Positions 1 to 8,406 of a DNA stretch of 64,000 nucleotides are shown one piece after another. The DNA comes from Niastella sp966212235 (GTDB lineage Bacteria; Bacteroidota; Bacteroidia; Chitinophagales; Chitinophagaceae): contig CBIHPP010000003.1 of NCBI GenBank assembly GCA_966212235.1, positions 503,055 through 567,054 on the forward strand, written 5' to 3'. The position numbers and the translations under genes were made by a program. Under the pieces are notes generated by a model that was not told the DNA's origin, made no database searches, and worked only from the letters and a program-made list of their open reading frames with translations. How positions within the stretch are numbered: position 1 is the stretch's first letter; every line of letters starts with the position of its first letter.

Positions 1-276
1 AGCTGTAAAAATGTAAAATTGTATATCCTTTAGTATTTCCATGTCTTCTATAATTTCTTTCATTTGAGAATGGGAATAAGGGCAGTGAGGTCCAAAGTAA
101 TATAAAACGATAGGTCTGTCTCCGGAAATACTGTTGGTGTTAAAATAAGTAGTGCTATCAGGAAGTAAAAGATTAAATGAAGGCAATGGCTTTCCCTCTA
201 ATCCTGTATTCTCAGGCTTCTTTCCAAAGCAACCAAACAAGCAAATCAATGTTATTAAGATCGCTATATTCTTCAT
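1..276 (-). CDS. Redoxin-like lipoprotein, C-terminus cut by window edge
   Basis: The reverse strand reads open from an ATG at 276 to the window edge (92 codons, C-terminus missing). The start MKNIAILITLICLFGC is a lipoprotein signal with a lipobox cysteine at residue 16. A thioredoxin-fold strand then leads to GPHCPYS at residues 62-68. It aligns without gaps over its first 70 residues with the lipoprotein at 24044-24547, sharing TGLEG.xLPSF. Where that paralogue has CAMC (C65, C68), this one has CPYS, so only the first cysteine of the CxxC pair remains. It lies 54 bp downstream of the MauE-type gene, in the same order as the second cassette. Likely role: membrane-anchored thiol protein in the periplasm taking electrons from, or working with, MauE. 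The gene extends beyond the window, so length and end are unknown. Confidence 0.75.
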   Translation of the reverse strand, partial: MKNIAILITLICLFGCFGKKPENTGLEGKPLPSFNLLLPDSTTYFNTNSISGDRPIVLYYFGPHCPYSHSQMKEIIEDMEILKDIQFYIFTA

Positions 277-330
277 TGTTAATAACTTTAGGTAATTGAA
301 ATGAATATTGTTTACCATTAAAGTAATGTG

Positions 331-780
331 TCAGCTATAATACAGAGTTCTTCCTTTTGTATGCGAAAAATTGGATAATTGTCTAATCAAGAAAATGCCT
401 ATCAATGCCAGCACTATAAAGGCGCTATTTAAAATTATATGTTCCTTCCACGAAAGAACTTCTAATACACCTCCACAACTGCAAGGCAAACGGTCATTAG
501 AGTTTAAAGTATAAAGAATGTAACCTGTAAATAAGAGCATTGACGCTAAAGCTGCATATAATCCTTTTAATCTCAAACGAGGAATGAATATTAGAATAAC
601 TACCATAAGTTCCGCAAGTGGTAACATCCAGGCTAGCCAGCTAGCCACAAGCTTCAACAAGGGTGAGGTGGCAATTTGTTCTTTAAAAACTCCGTATTCT
701 ATTATCTTACTGACGCCAGTATATAGAAAGAGGATTGCAAATAATATTACGATAATATCTAAAATGCTTTCTTTCTTCAT
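331..780 (-). CDS. MauE/DoxX-family redox-associated membrane protein (copy 1)
   Basis: 149 aa with about four hydrophobic helices, in the pattern of the MauE/DoxX family: FLYTGVSKIIEYGVFKEQ near the first helix and PLAELMVVILIFIPRLRLKG in the middle. PCSCGG (C100, C102) sits in the loop before the last helix. MauE itself is needed for disulfide formation in the small subunit of methylamine dehydrogenase, and relatives pair with TlpA-type redoxins. The CxC is probably the redox-active site here. The gene sits 50 bp after the flavoprotein gene and 54 bp before the redoxin lipoprotein, all on the minus strand, so an operon is likely. Two paralogues occur at 7801-8289 and 24563-25009. The substrate cannot be told from sequence. 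Confidence 0.8.
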   Translation of the reverse strand: MKKESILDIIVILFAILFLYTGVSKIIEYGVFKEQIATSPLLKLVASWLAWMLPLAELMVVILIFIPRLRLKGLYAALASMLLFTGYILYTLNSNDRLPCSCGGVLEVLSWKEHIILNSAFIVLALIGIFLIRQLSNFSHTKGRTLYYS

Positions 781-830
781 TGTTTTCTATTATAATAATC
801 TTGTAAATATTATGACGTTTTGTTGTATGA

Positions 831-3800
831 TTATTTTGCTAATTCTACCTTTCCTTTATAAAATGTTTTTTCTTTGACTTCTTGTGCCGATGCAACTTTT
901 ACAATATATTCAATTAACAAAAAGGTAAAGGATATAAAAATAATGATGGGAAATAGCTGAAATCGTAATGCAATTGGTGACGCAAATACACTGAACCCAA
1001 AATTAATTAACCATAGGGTTGCTGTTAATAGTAAAGCTTTTGAAAATAAAAAGTTTTGTTTATGGCCTTTTAAAATAGTAAAGCAGGCTATGCTACATAA
1101 GTATATTATATTCAGTATGCCTGTTAGGATAGGGTAAAAGCTCAATACATTTACATTGAAATCTTTCAATCGTGTTGTTATTTTTTTGCTTTTATATTCA
1201 AACCAACTTTTGGCAATCGGATGGACACTATCCTTACCTGTACTGTATGTTTCCAAAAATTCAACTGGAGGAGCATAATATTTTAGGGCATTGGGTAATA
1301 AGTAATATTTAACAAATGTCAGTGGGTATTCTCGAATAAGGTAAGATCCATAATCGGCATACAGAGGGCCAAGCATAGCCCAACGTTTATGATTTTCTGC
1401 TAACGAATTCTTTGGAAATTGTTTGTTCATATAATGTTGCAAGGGAGAGTCGGGATCCCACATATAAACAGTACTTGCCATCATCGTTTCTTCAGGATGC
1501 TTTTGTATATCTCGCGTAGTATCAAAATAAGTTCGCACTGTTCTATCCAACTGCTTGAATCTGGTAGGAACGGGTTTGACATCTGAACTATCTATATAAC
1601 GGTATGCATACAATGCGTTGTTAGCTATCTGCCAACCACTGAAAGGCGTAAACTGCCAAACGCCAGTCAGTTTTTGGTAATGATAGCCATTGTTGAGAAT
1701 AAACAAGCCGATAAGTAACATTCCTAACACGTTGCTTGTCAGCTTTAGCTTTATATTTTGTTTGTTTAGTAACACAGCCAAGAGAGCAATTAGAGGATAA
1801 AATAAGGCGTTATACCTTACGGTAAACACAAGGAATAGTACAAACGCATGTCCGATCATTAGCAGAAATGATGGCCGGTGCATAATCCATAATAAAAAAG
1901 TAAACCACAACAAACTTAATGTAAGAAATAAGACATCACTGCTTATATAGTTGGCCAGATATAGGAATACTGGATTACAAACCAAAAAAGCTAATAGGAA
2001 AAACCGTACTGCTTTACCTGAATTATAAAAATAAAAAAGTGTGAATAAGAGAACTAGAATGCTTGCTTGCAATGTTAAATATTGAAACCCAACTAGAGCT
2101 GTATCGGACTTGGAGAATACACTAAATAGGCGTAAGAAATTAGAATATCCGACCGGGTACGTATTTATCGATAAATTGCGAGAAGCTGTTTCAAGGTACA
2201 CATATGAATCCCCATTGATAAAACTCGCAAACGGGTAAAAATATTTAAACACTGTAAATTGTATTACAATAGCTATTGCAGCAGTATATAAGTGTATTCT
2301 ATTGTTAAACAAAAAATCCTTAAAAGATAGAACTGGTTCTAACTCAACGGTTCTTTCAGTTTCTTTTTTGTTTGGTTTTGTTTCTGCAGCACCATTCTCT
2401 GCACTTGTATCATTTGATTTTCCATTGCTTTGATGATCGCCGTTATTATCGTCAGATTGCTGATTGTCTATTGCTTGTTGCCTATTACCCTTTGCCTTCT
2501 CCTCATGATACTCCTGCTCCGTATTAATTTCCCAAATATTCGCTTTACTGGTAATGCCTTCGCATATATTATCCACCGACACCATAGCAGTCAGCATACT
2601 ATGATCACTGTTATTATACTTATGCATGCCGTTACGGCCTACCAGGAAGAGATTTTCAAATTGGTCGGTGTATTCTCTTATTTTGTCAAACTGGTTATAC
2701 GTACCGAAATAAGCTGGGTATGTTTTTTCCATGCGTTGTACTGTACTGTCAAGTACATCTTCAACGTTGGCCAGTCCCATTTTTTCCAGTTCTTCAATAG
2801 CAGTGCGTTGAATGTCTGCATCAGTCAGGTTCCAAAAGGCATCTCCTTTGTTGCAGAAATATTCCATACCCAGCCACACGGTATCAGGGTCTTTAACCAT
2901 ATATGGACTCCAGTTGTTGAATATTTGAAGGCGTCCTACCTTTACATCCCTCTCCTGTATGTATATCCAGGTATCAGGAAGCGTCTTTTTATTGTCGGGT
3001 GGGGTTAGTTTTTTCAACAGTACACCGATGGTGATAAAATCACGGTATTGTAAACCCGCTGCAATTTCTTTTACATCTGCAGGTACCTGGCCATTCATTC
3101 CTGCAATCAATTCCTGCACTGGCATCGTACTAAAAAAGTAATCTCCTGTATATTCCGTCTGTTCTTGGGTGACATCGTTTTTGGTAATAACACCTGTTAC
3201 CTGGTTGTCTGCAATGAGCACTTCTTGTACACTTTCATGCATAATGATCTTTCCACCCAGGACCTCAATTTTATGGGCTACTTCTTCCCAAAGTTGGCCT
3301 GGACCTAACGCCGGATACATAAATTGTTCTATCAAACTGGTTTCCGTATCCTTCTGCGCGATGTCATTTTTATTCTTCTTCTTGATAATCGTCTGTGCCG
3401 CATGTTGTATCGCTTTGCTGATAGAAACACCTTTGATACGTTGCGCACCCCATTCGGCAGAGATCTCGTTACAGGGCACGCCCCAAACTTTCTCTGTATA
3501 ATCTTTGAAGAACAATAAATATAATTTTCGTCCAAACCGGTTGATTAAAAAATCTTCCAGGCTTTTTTCTGGTTTGCGTGGGAATAACTGGGCTTTTATA
3601 TAGGAGCCCAGGATACCCAACGTTCTGATGGGGCCCAGTTTTTTTAAGGTGTCAAAGGAGAGCTGAATAGGGTAGGTAAAGAACTTACGTAAAAAGTAAA
3701 TGCGGGATAGCCTTCTGCGTATGAGCATCATCTTACTTTTATCTTCAGCATCTACTTTTGGATGAATTTCGTCCTGTTTGATCGTTCTATGATTCCGCTG

Positions 3801-4064
3801 ATAAGTAATAGTCGTATATATATCATCCGTTGGTTGTACGGGCATGATATTCATCCACCAGTTCATCACGCGGTCGCTTTTGGAAAAGAAACGGTGACCG
3901 CCTATATCCATTCTGTTGCCTTTATAGTTAATCGTTTTGGAAATGCCTCCGATGTCTCCGGACTTCTCCAGTATGATGGGCGTGATATCCGTCTTTTTCA
4001 GTAATTCGTATGCTGCGGTGAGCCCTGCGGGCCCGGCACCTATGATGATCGCTGTTTTAGGCAT
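831..4064 (-). CDS. FAD-dependent oxidoreductase fused to membrane glycosyltransferase (copy 1)
   Basis: 1077 aa from ATG at 4064. This start gives MPKTAIIIGAGPAGL, matching the paralogue at 28208; an upstream in-frame start would add nine residues. Residues 1 to about 555 are a Rossmann-type flavoprotein: the GxGxxG dinucleotide site, then GGISKTINYKG and the MDIGGHRFFSKS motif typical of amine-oxidase/UDP-galactopyranose-mutase-like proteins. A polar low-complexity linker (about 555-615, rich in N, Q, K, E, D) follows. The last 460 residues form a multi-pass membrane domain with about ten hydrophobic segments and a GDSYVYLETA stretch after the first helix, as in GT-C (ArnT/PMT-like) glycosyltransferases. 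The presence of both halves in two paralogues argues for a true fusion. First gene of a minus-strand cassette with MauE and redoxin genes. The combination suggests oxidative sugar or lipid-linked donor chemistry at the inner membrane, which is inference. Confidence 0.8.
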   Translation of the reverse strand: MPKTAIIIGAGPAGLTAAYELLKKTDITPIILEKSGDIGGISKTINYKGNRMDIGGHRFFSKSDRVMNWWMNIMPVQPTDDIYTTITYQRNHRTIKQDEIHPKVDAEDKSKMMLIRRRLSRIYFLRKFFTYPIQLSFDTLKKLGPIRTLGILGSYIKAQLFPRKPEKSLEDFLINRFGRKLYLLFFKDYTEKVWGVPCNEISAEWGAQRIKGVSISKAIQHAAQTIIKKKNKNDIAQKDTETSLIEQFMYPALGPGQLWEEVAHKIEVLGGKIIMHESVQEVLIADNQVTGVITKNDVTQEQTEYTGDYFFSTMPVQELIAGMNGQVPADVKEIAAGLQYRDFITIGVLLKKLTPPDNKKTLPDTWIYIQERDVKVGRLQIFNNWSPYMVKDPDTVWLGMEYFCNKGDAFWNLTDADIQRTAIEELEKMGLANVEDVLDSTVQRMEKTYPAYFGTYNQFDKIREYTDQFENLFLVGRNGMHKYNNSDHSMLTAMVSVDNICEGITSKANIWEINTEQEYHEEKAKGNRQQAIDNQQSDDNNGDHQSNGKSNDTSAENGAAETKPNKKETERTVELEPVLSFKDFLFNNRIHLYTAAIAIVIQFTVFKYFYPFASFINGDSYVYLETASRNLSINTYPVGYSNFLRLFSVFSKSDTALVGFQYLTLQASILVLLFTLFYFYNSGKAVRFFLLAFLVCNPVFLYLANYISSDVLFLTLSLLWFTFLLWIMHRPSFLLMIGHAFVLFLVFTVRYNALFYPLIALLAVLLNKQNIKLKLTSNVLGMLLIGLFILNNGYHYQKLTGVWQFTPFSGWQIANNALYAYRYIDSSDVKPVPTRFKQLDRTVRTYFDTTRDIQKHPEETMMASTVYMWDPDSPLQHYMNKQFPKNSLAENHKRWAMLGPLYADYGSYLIREYPLTFVKYYLLPNALKYYAPPVEFLETYSTGKDSVHPIAKSWFEYKSKKITTRLKDFNVNVLSFYPILTGILNIIYLCSIACFTILKGHKQNFLFSKALLLTATLWLINFGFSVFASPIALRFQLFPIIIFISFTFLLIEYIVKVASAQEVKEKTFYKGKVELAK

Positions 4065-4432
4065 AGAATCAGTTTTTTTATGGCAAAGCAATATTCAAAG
4101 GGGCATGTTGTCCCTTTCGTCTCGCGTTCTTAATATGATCTGGCTGTTTGTTTGCGTTTTACCGGTTGTAAGTGCCGGCCTTCCGATTTCAATAGCAAGG
4201 TAGAACCTAAAAAGTATCACATTTGCAACATGTAGTATCCACATTGCAACTTGTAGTATCCAATTTGCAACATATGGCAGACTACCATAAATATTAACGG
4301 GTGAAAGTGCAAGAGTAAGAGAATATTAGCTACATTGTAGTCCTCCAACCATGCAGGCCCATTAGATGCGCTCTGTGAAGCCGTTCCCGCCTGGAAATAG
4401 ATCTCACATCTTAACTTCATAATTTAATTATC
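4065..4432. promoter_or_regulatory. Divergent intergenic region between flavoprotein fusion and GH2 gene
   Basis: 368 bp between divergent starts, so it must hold both promoters. The 40 bp just upstream of the minus-strand ATG (4065-4104) are nearly identical to the same place upstream of the paralogue (28209-28248). They contain TTGCTTTG (TTGATTTG in the other copy), close to the Bacteroidota -7 consensus TAnnTTTG, about 20 bp before the ATG. A direct repeat lies at 4219-4277 and is listed separately. The rest shows no reading frame that I would call a gene. Confidence 0.4.
4219..4277. repeat. 2.5 direct repeats of a ~21-bp unit upstream of GH2
   Basis: Units begin at about 4219, 4241 and 4261, each containing ATTTGCAAC or CATTGCAAC. 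The first two continue into TGTAGTATCC, while the third is shortened after TTGCAACATATGG. The spacing of about two helical turns fits a binding site for a dimeric regulator such as the AraC-type proteins encoded nearby. That role is inference. Confidence 0.5.
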
Positions 4433-7072
4433 ATGCGACTAAGCTCATTGCTTGCGTTTTTTTCCTTGTTCTTACAATTTACTACTATAGCCCAACCGGG
4501 ATGGAAGATGGCAACCATTCCTGTGCAATCAAGGTGGGCTAAAGATGTTACGCCCACAAATGCCTGGACGGAATATCCCCGGCCGCAACTGGTTCGTGCC
4601 AGCTGGCAAAACCTGAATGGTTTGTGGCAATACGCGATCACCCCGAAAGATGCGGCGACTCCTTCTTCTTTTGAAGGCAATATCCTCGTGCCCTTCGCCA
4701 TTGAATCGGCGTTATCAGGGGTAAAAAAAATGGTGCAGCCTGATCAAAACCTCTGGTATAAAAGAATGATCACCAAACCTGCTTTAAAAAAAGGGGAGAA
4801 GTTGTTACTCCATTTTGGTGCGGTTGACTGGCAGGCGACCGTATTCGTCAATCAAAAGAAGGTTGGCTTTCATTCGGGCGGCTATCAGAATTTTACCATT
4901 GATATCACCAGCGCTTTAAATAAAAATGAGAATGAATTGCTGGTTAAAGTATATGATCCCACCGACCAGGGACCTAACCCGCATGGCAAACAAGTGCTCA
5001 ATCCTAAGGATATCTGGTATACACCGGTTACCGGCATCTGGCAAACCGTATGGCTCGAAAAACTGTCAGACATACATATAAATAATTTAAAATTGGTGCC
5101 GGACCTGGATAAAAATCTTTTACAGGTACAGGTGAATATTAATGGCGCCACTGATCTCAACAACTATACAATAGAGGCGCTGGCGACTGACCAGGGAAAA
5201 GAAGTGGCTAAGAAATCATTTGGACTGTTTTCTGCAACTTCGGCCAGTTCTTCCCTTACGATTGACAAAGCACACACCTGGAGTCCCAATGATCCTTTTC
5301 TGTACGATCTGCAGGTTAAGTTATTGTATAAAGGAAAACCGGTTGATGAAGTAAAAAGCTACTTCGGTATGCGCAAAGTGGAAATTAAAAAAGACGCTGA
5401 GGGGCATGACCGCATTTTCTTAAACAATCAATACATCTTTAACCTCGGTACACTCGATCAGGGTTTCTGGCCCGATGGCATTTATACAGCGCCAACAGAC
5501 GAAGCCCTGGCCTTCGACATAAAAGCCATCAAGGCCATGGGTTTTAACACCATCCGCAAGCATATCAAAAGAGAACCCGATCGCTGGTATTACCATTGCG
5601 ATAAGCTAGGCATGATCGTTTGGCAGGACATGATCAATCCGAGTTTTACCTTAAATGATGAGGCCAAAAAAGTTTTTGAAGCGGAATCAAAAGAGAATAT
5701 CGAACAGTTATTCAACCATCCCTGCATCACCACCTGGGTGCTGTTCAATGAAAAATGGGGTCAATATGATCAGCAACGCTTAAGTGAGTGGATCAAAAAG
5801 CAGGACCCAACCCGGTTGCTCAATGGTCACTCCGGCGAAATATTATATGTGAACGAAAAACTGCGGAGCCCTTCCCCCAATGCCTGGGTCAGTAGTGATA
5901 TCACCGATATCCATTCCTATCCCGATCCCATGAACGCACCTAAAATGGAAGGGAAAGCCAGGGTGCTGGGCGAATTTGGTGGCATTGGTTTGTTTATTCC
6001 CGATCACCAATGGAATGTAAACAGCGCCTGGGGTTATGTGAACGTAACGCCTTCTGCTTATAAAGGCAAGTACACCATTATGAACCAGCATGTAAAATTG
6101 CTGGAGAAAGAGGGCCTCACGGCTTCCATCTATACACAGCCATTCGATGTGGAAGGCGAACAAAACGGACTAATGACCTATGACCGGGAAGTGGTAAAAA
6201 TTCCTTTCGCAGACTTACAAAAAATACATGGTTTGCTGGTACCCGTAACCGGAAAAATGCCGGAGGTGCAGGCGCAAAATGCGGAGATTGCTGATCCCGG
6301 TTTAAAGTATAGCGAATTGTTAGGAGCGTATATAGAAGGCAACCGCCAACCGGAGTTCCTTAAAAAATTATCCATGGCTGCACAACAGGTAGGCGATAAA
6401 CCTGGCATCGCCCGCATTACCAATGACTACCTGGCTTCGCTTAAAAAACCATACAGCGCAGAAGACCTTACGTACGTGGTACAGGTGACCAGTAAGGTAT
6501 CTGATCCCGGATTTGCCATCCTGAAAGAAAATTCGGTAGCCATCAATAATGCCCTGGGGCAACGACAGGCGGAAACTAAAATGATGAATATTATTTATAC
6601 GGATGCCATAGCGCCGTCTGTAACCGGACAAAATCCAAACCCCAATTGGGCTTCCCTCTCTACCAAAGTGGCTCCTTATGGGTCCGTAGGGGAAGAAATT
6701 TTGCTTCGTGCAAAGGCGCTTCATTATTTCAATCAACATGACTGGAACAATTTTGTGGCTGCTGCAGATGAATACATCAGTAAGTACGGTCAATACATAA
6801 AACCAGAGGAACTAAATAAGTTTGCGTGGACCGTATTTGAAGGAGTAGGGGATAAGGACTTGCTTTCCAAAGCGGCTGGGTGGAGTAAATTATCCTTTAA
6901 TAAGAATGAGAATCCGCAGTACATGGATACCTATGCCAACCTGTTGCATAAGATGGGTCGTTCTGATGAAGCTATCAAACTGGAAGAAAAAGCGGTCACC
7001 CTTTCCGGTGGTAATGATGAATTAAAACAGACGTTAGAAAAAATGAAACGAGGCGAACCGACGTGGAAATAA
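4433..7072 (+). CDS. Glycoside hydrolase family 2 protein with C-terminal helical (TPR-like) tail
   Basis: 879 aa with an N-terminal signal peptide (MRLSSLLAFFSLFLQFTTIAQ). Residues about 40-330 form the GH2 sugar-binding and immunoglobulin-like domains (LNGLWQYAIT, then DWQATVFVNQKKVG). Residues 330-600 form the TIM barrel. E440 in LFNEKWG fits the acid/base and E514 in VLGEFGG fits the nucleophile of GH2 enzymes (beta-galactosidase, glucuronidase, mannosidase), so the enzyme should be active. The last 200 residues are helical and not part of a standard GH2; they end in DTYANLLHKMG, EEKA and LEKMKRGEPTW. This closely resembles the C-terminus of the thioredoxin-like protein at 18253-19560. 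Exported, probably periplasmic; the sugar specificity is not readable. It stands alone on the plus strand between minus-strand genes and is followed by a strong hairpin. Confidence 0.88.
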   Translation: MRLSSLLAFFSLFLQFTTIAQPGWKMATIPVQSRWAKDVTPTNAWTEYPRPQLVRASWQNLNGLWQYAITPKDAATPSSFEGNILVPFAIESALSGVKKMVQPDQNLWYKRMITKPALKKGEKLLLHFGAVDWQATVFVNQKKVGFHSGGYQNFTIDITSALNKNENELLVKVYDPTDQGPNPHGKQVLNPKDIWYTPVTGIWQTVWLEKLSDIHINNLKLVPDLDKNLLQVQVNINGATDLNNYTIEALATDQGKEVAKKSFGLFSATSASSSLTIDKAHTWSPNDPFLYDLQVKLLYKGKPVDEVKSYFGMRKVEIKKDAEGHDRIFLNNQYIFNLGTLDQGFWPDGIYTAPTDEALAFDIKAIKAMGFNTIRKHIKREPDRWYYHCDKLGMIVWQDMINPSFTLNDEAKKVFEAESKENIEQLFNHPCITTWVLFNEKWGQYDQQRLSEWIKKQDPTRLLNGHSGEILYVNEKLRSPSPNAWVSSDITDIHSYPDPMNAPKMEGKARVLGEFGGIGLFIPDHQWNVNSAWGYVNVTPSAYKGKYTIMNQHVKLLEKEGLTASIYTQPFDVEGEQNGLMTYDREVVKIPFADLQKIHGLLVPVTGKMPEVQAQNAEIADPGLKYSELLGAYIEGNRQPEFLKKLSMAAQQVGDKPGIARITNDYLASLKKPYSAEDLTYVVQVTSKVSDPGFAILKENSVAINNALGQRQAETKMMNIIYTDAIAPSVTGQNPNPNWASLSTKVAPYGSVGEEILLRAKALHYFNQHDWNNFVAAADEYISKYGQYIKPEELNKFAWTVFEGVGDKDLLSKAAGWSKLSFNKNENPQYMDTYANLLHKMGRSDEAIKLEEKAVTLSGGNDELKQTLEKMKRGEPTWK

Positions 7073-7086
7073 ATAAGTAAATAAAT

Positions 7087-7128
7087 AATCCCGCATAATC
7101 CGGTTCATAAACGGGACTATGCGGGATT
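7087..7128 (+). terminator. Rho-independent-type terminator after GH2 gene
   Basis: AATCCCGCATA (7087-7097) pairs exactly with TATGCGGGATT (7118-7128) around a 20-nt loop, and a T-rich tract follows. It starts 15 bp after the GH2 stop codon. Confidence 0.75.
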
Positions 7129-7393
7129 GTTGTTTCTACTCCTTTCCGGTTTCAACAAATTGCCGGCTATGCCCTGATTAGAAAACCAGCGCGGACCGGA
7201 CCTGAAAACCTTAATCAGGAAGTAGGTAAAAAATAAGTTTTCACCCGGTGACAGAGCTGGTGACGGATGAGAGCGTTCATCCTCAAAATTGGCAATTTAA
7301 TCATGACACTCACTGACCCTCAGTTACTATATTTTAAAATTGCTTCACCAGTCTGTAGTCCGGGGTATATGATCTGTATTATTGCTATTTTTA
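7129..7393. repeat. Intergenic stretch with a repeat shared with 28281-28385
   Basis: Convergent spacer between the GH2 gene and the AraC gene, with no credible gene. About 7271-7375 matches 28281-28385. Shared blocks include CACTGACCCTC, TAAAATTG, TCACCAG and a GGG.TATA.GAT stretch at similar spacing. The 28-kb copy reads open for about 50 codons on the minus strand, while this copy is broken by several stops, so it is either a decayed coding remnant or a non-coding repeat. Confidence 0.5.
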
Positions 7394-7744
7394 CTAGGCA
7401 ACTTTATTCTGCCATTCTCCAGGAGTCATCTTATGAACCTTGCGAAACGGTCTGCAGAAATTATTAAACCTTGAATATCCACAGCGAGATGCAATTTGCT
7501 TTTTGGAAAGTCTTCCATCTTCGAGCATTTGTCCTGCCACTTCCATTCGTTTTTGTTTTTGATAGTCGCTGATCTTTATGCCATAGATCTCTCTAAAGCT
7601 TTTTTGAAGCAAATTGCGGTTGATGCCAGCTAAGGAAGTTAGATCTTCGGTGTCTTTTTTTTCCAACGGGTGCTCATCAATGTATTGTTTTACTGCAGAG
7701 ATCGCAGTAAGCACATGCTTGCTGAATTGGGCGGTGTATTGCAT
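7394..7744 (-). CDS. Short AraC-type HTH regulator coupled to MauE copy 2
   Basis: 116 aa from ATG at 7744; a TTG at 7804 would add 20 residues and overlap the MauE stop. I prefer 7744 because MQYTAQFSKHVLTAI then aligns with the starts of the AraC proteins at 8712-9068 and 28729-29085. The protein is almost only the AraC DNA-binding domain: the first helix-turn-helix around DLTSLAGINRNLLQKSFREI, the second around KKQIASRCGYSRFNNFCRPF, then the family ending MTPGEWQNK. There is no sensor domain, so the signal must come from a partner, abundance or another protein. It lies just downstream of the MauE-type gene at 7801-8289 on the same strand, so co-transcription is likely. Confidence 0.8.
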   Translation of the reverse strand: MQYTAQFSKHVLTAISAVKQYIDEHPLEKKDTEDLTSLAGINRNLLQKSFREIYGIKISDYQKQKRMEVAGQMLEDGRLSKKQIASRCGYSRFNNFCRPFRKVHKMTPGEWQNKVA

Positions 7745-7800
7745 GGCGGATAAAGTTTTGAATGAAGTATATAGGATCAATTGATGCAGGATCTGCGAGA

Positions 7801-8289
7801 TCAATCGGTTTTAATTGTTTTTCTAATTTTTCTTTCCAACAGCAGACCTGCCATCGCAAGAAGGATAAAAATGCTATTGAATACTAGATGTCCCTGCCAC
7901 GATAGTTCGGAGATAATCCCTCCACAACTACACGGTAATTCTTTATTGAAGGTCATAATGGCGCCGATGTACAGTGTGAATGCGATCATCAGTATAAGCG
8001 ATGCATATAATCCTTTCAATCGCCAGCGCGGTATTATTAATAAGATAGTAACTAAAAATTCTGTCAGGGGCAATCCCCAGGCAATAACGAGGGCTATGGG
8101 TTGTAAGATGGGGGAGTCGGCTATCTGTTCTTTAAATACGCCATACTCCATCAGTTTGCTGATCCCTGTGTATAAGAAAAGTATGATAAAAAGAACGGAG
8201 ATGATTTCTACTATGGTGGATTTCGATAACCAGGTGAATGAAAGTAGTCTCACCGATAACTTTCGATGTTGCATAACAGGACCTTCCAT
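7801..8289 (-). CDS. MauE/DoxX-family redox-associated membrane protein (copy 2)
   Basis: 162 aa, the same family as 331-780 and 24563-25009: FLYTGISKLMEYGVFKEQ, PLTEFLVTILLIIPRWRLKG and PCSCGG (C120, C122). It has about four transmembrane helices. The N-terminus is some 13-20 residues longer than in copy 1, and the start could be the internal Met at residue 6. Unlike the other two copies it is followed by an AraC gene, with no flavoprotein or redoxin gene next to it. The CxC and the family suggest membrane electron transfer to periplasmic thiols. Confidence 0.8.
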   Translation of the reverse strand: MEGPVMQHRKLSVRLLSFTWLSKSTIVEIISVLFIILFLYTGISKLMEYGVFKEQIADSPILQPIALVIAWGLPLTEFLVTILLIIPRWRLKGLYASLILMIAFTLYIGAIMTFNKELPCSCGGIISELSWQGHLVFNSIFILLAMAGLLLERKIRKTIKTD

Positions 8290-8327
8290 GGTGAAATGGT
8301 TTGATAAGTGTTTAATGGCTCTTGAAC

Positions 8328-8394
8328 GAGCCGTCTCTGCTACAGTTAAAAAACTGCGGCGTACCGGCGGAAACCTTATTCCTCAAAGAATAAG
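8328..8394 (-). ncRNA. 67-nt structured element, copy 1 (candidate cis-RNA or DNA site)
   Basis: It is the same length as 28457-28523 and differs at a handful of positions. CTTATTC and GAATAAG at the right end pair in both copies. A second stem is CAGTT/AACTG here and CGGTT/AACCG in the other copy, a compensatory A-T to G-C change. A fully conserved CGGCGTACCGGCGGAAACC lies between the stems. It sits 39 nt upstream of the MauE copy 2 start, on the side where a 5' leader would be. Strand and function are inference. Confidence 0.45.
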
Positions 8395-8406
8395 AATGTT
8401 TGGGTT

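Noticed and set aside
4217..4420. 67-aa minus-strand frame with repeated GYYMLQ/GYYKLQ-type residues
   Set aside because: The peptide repeat is just the translation of the DNA direct repeats at 4219-4277; no start signal and no homologue recognised.
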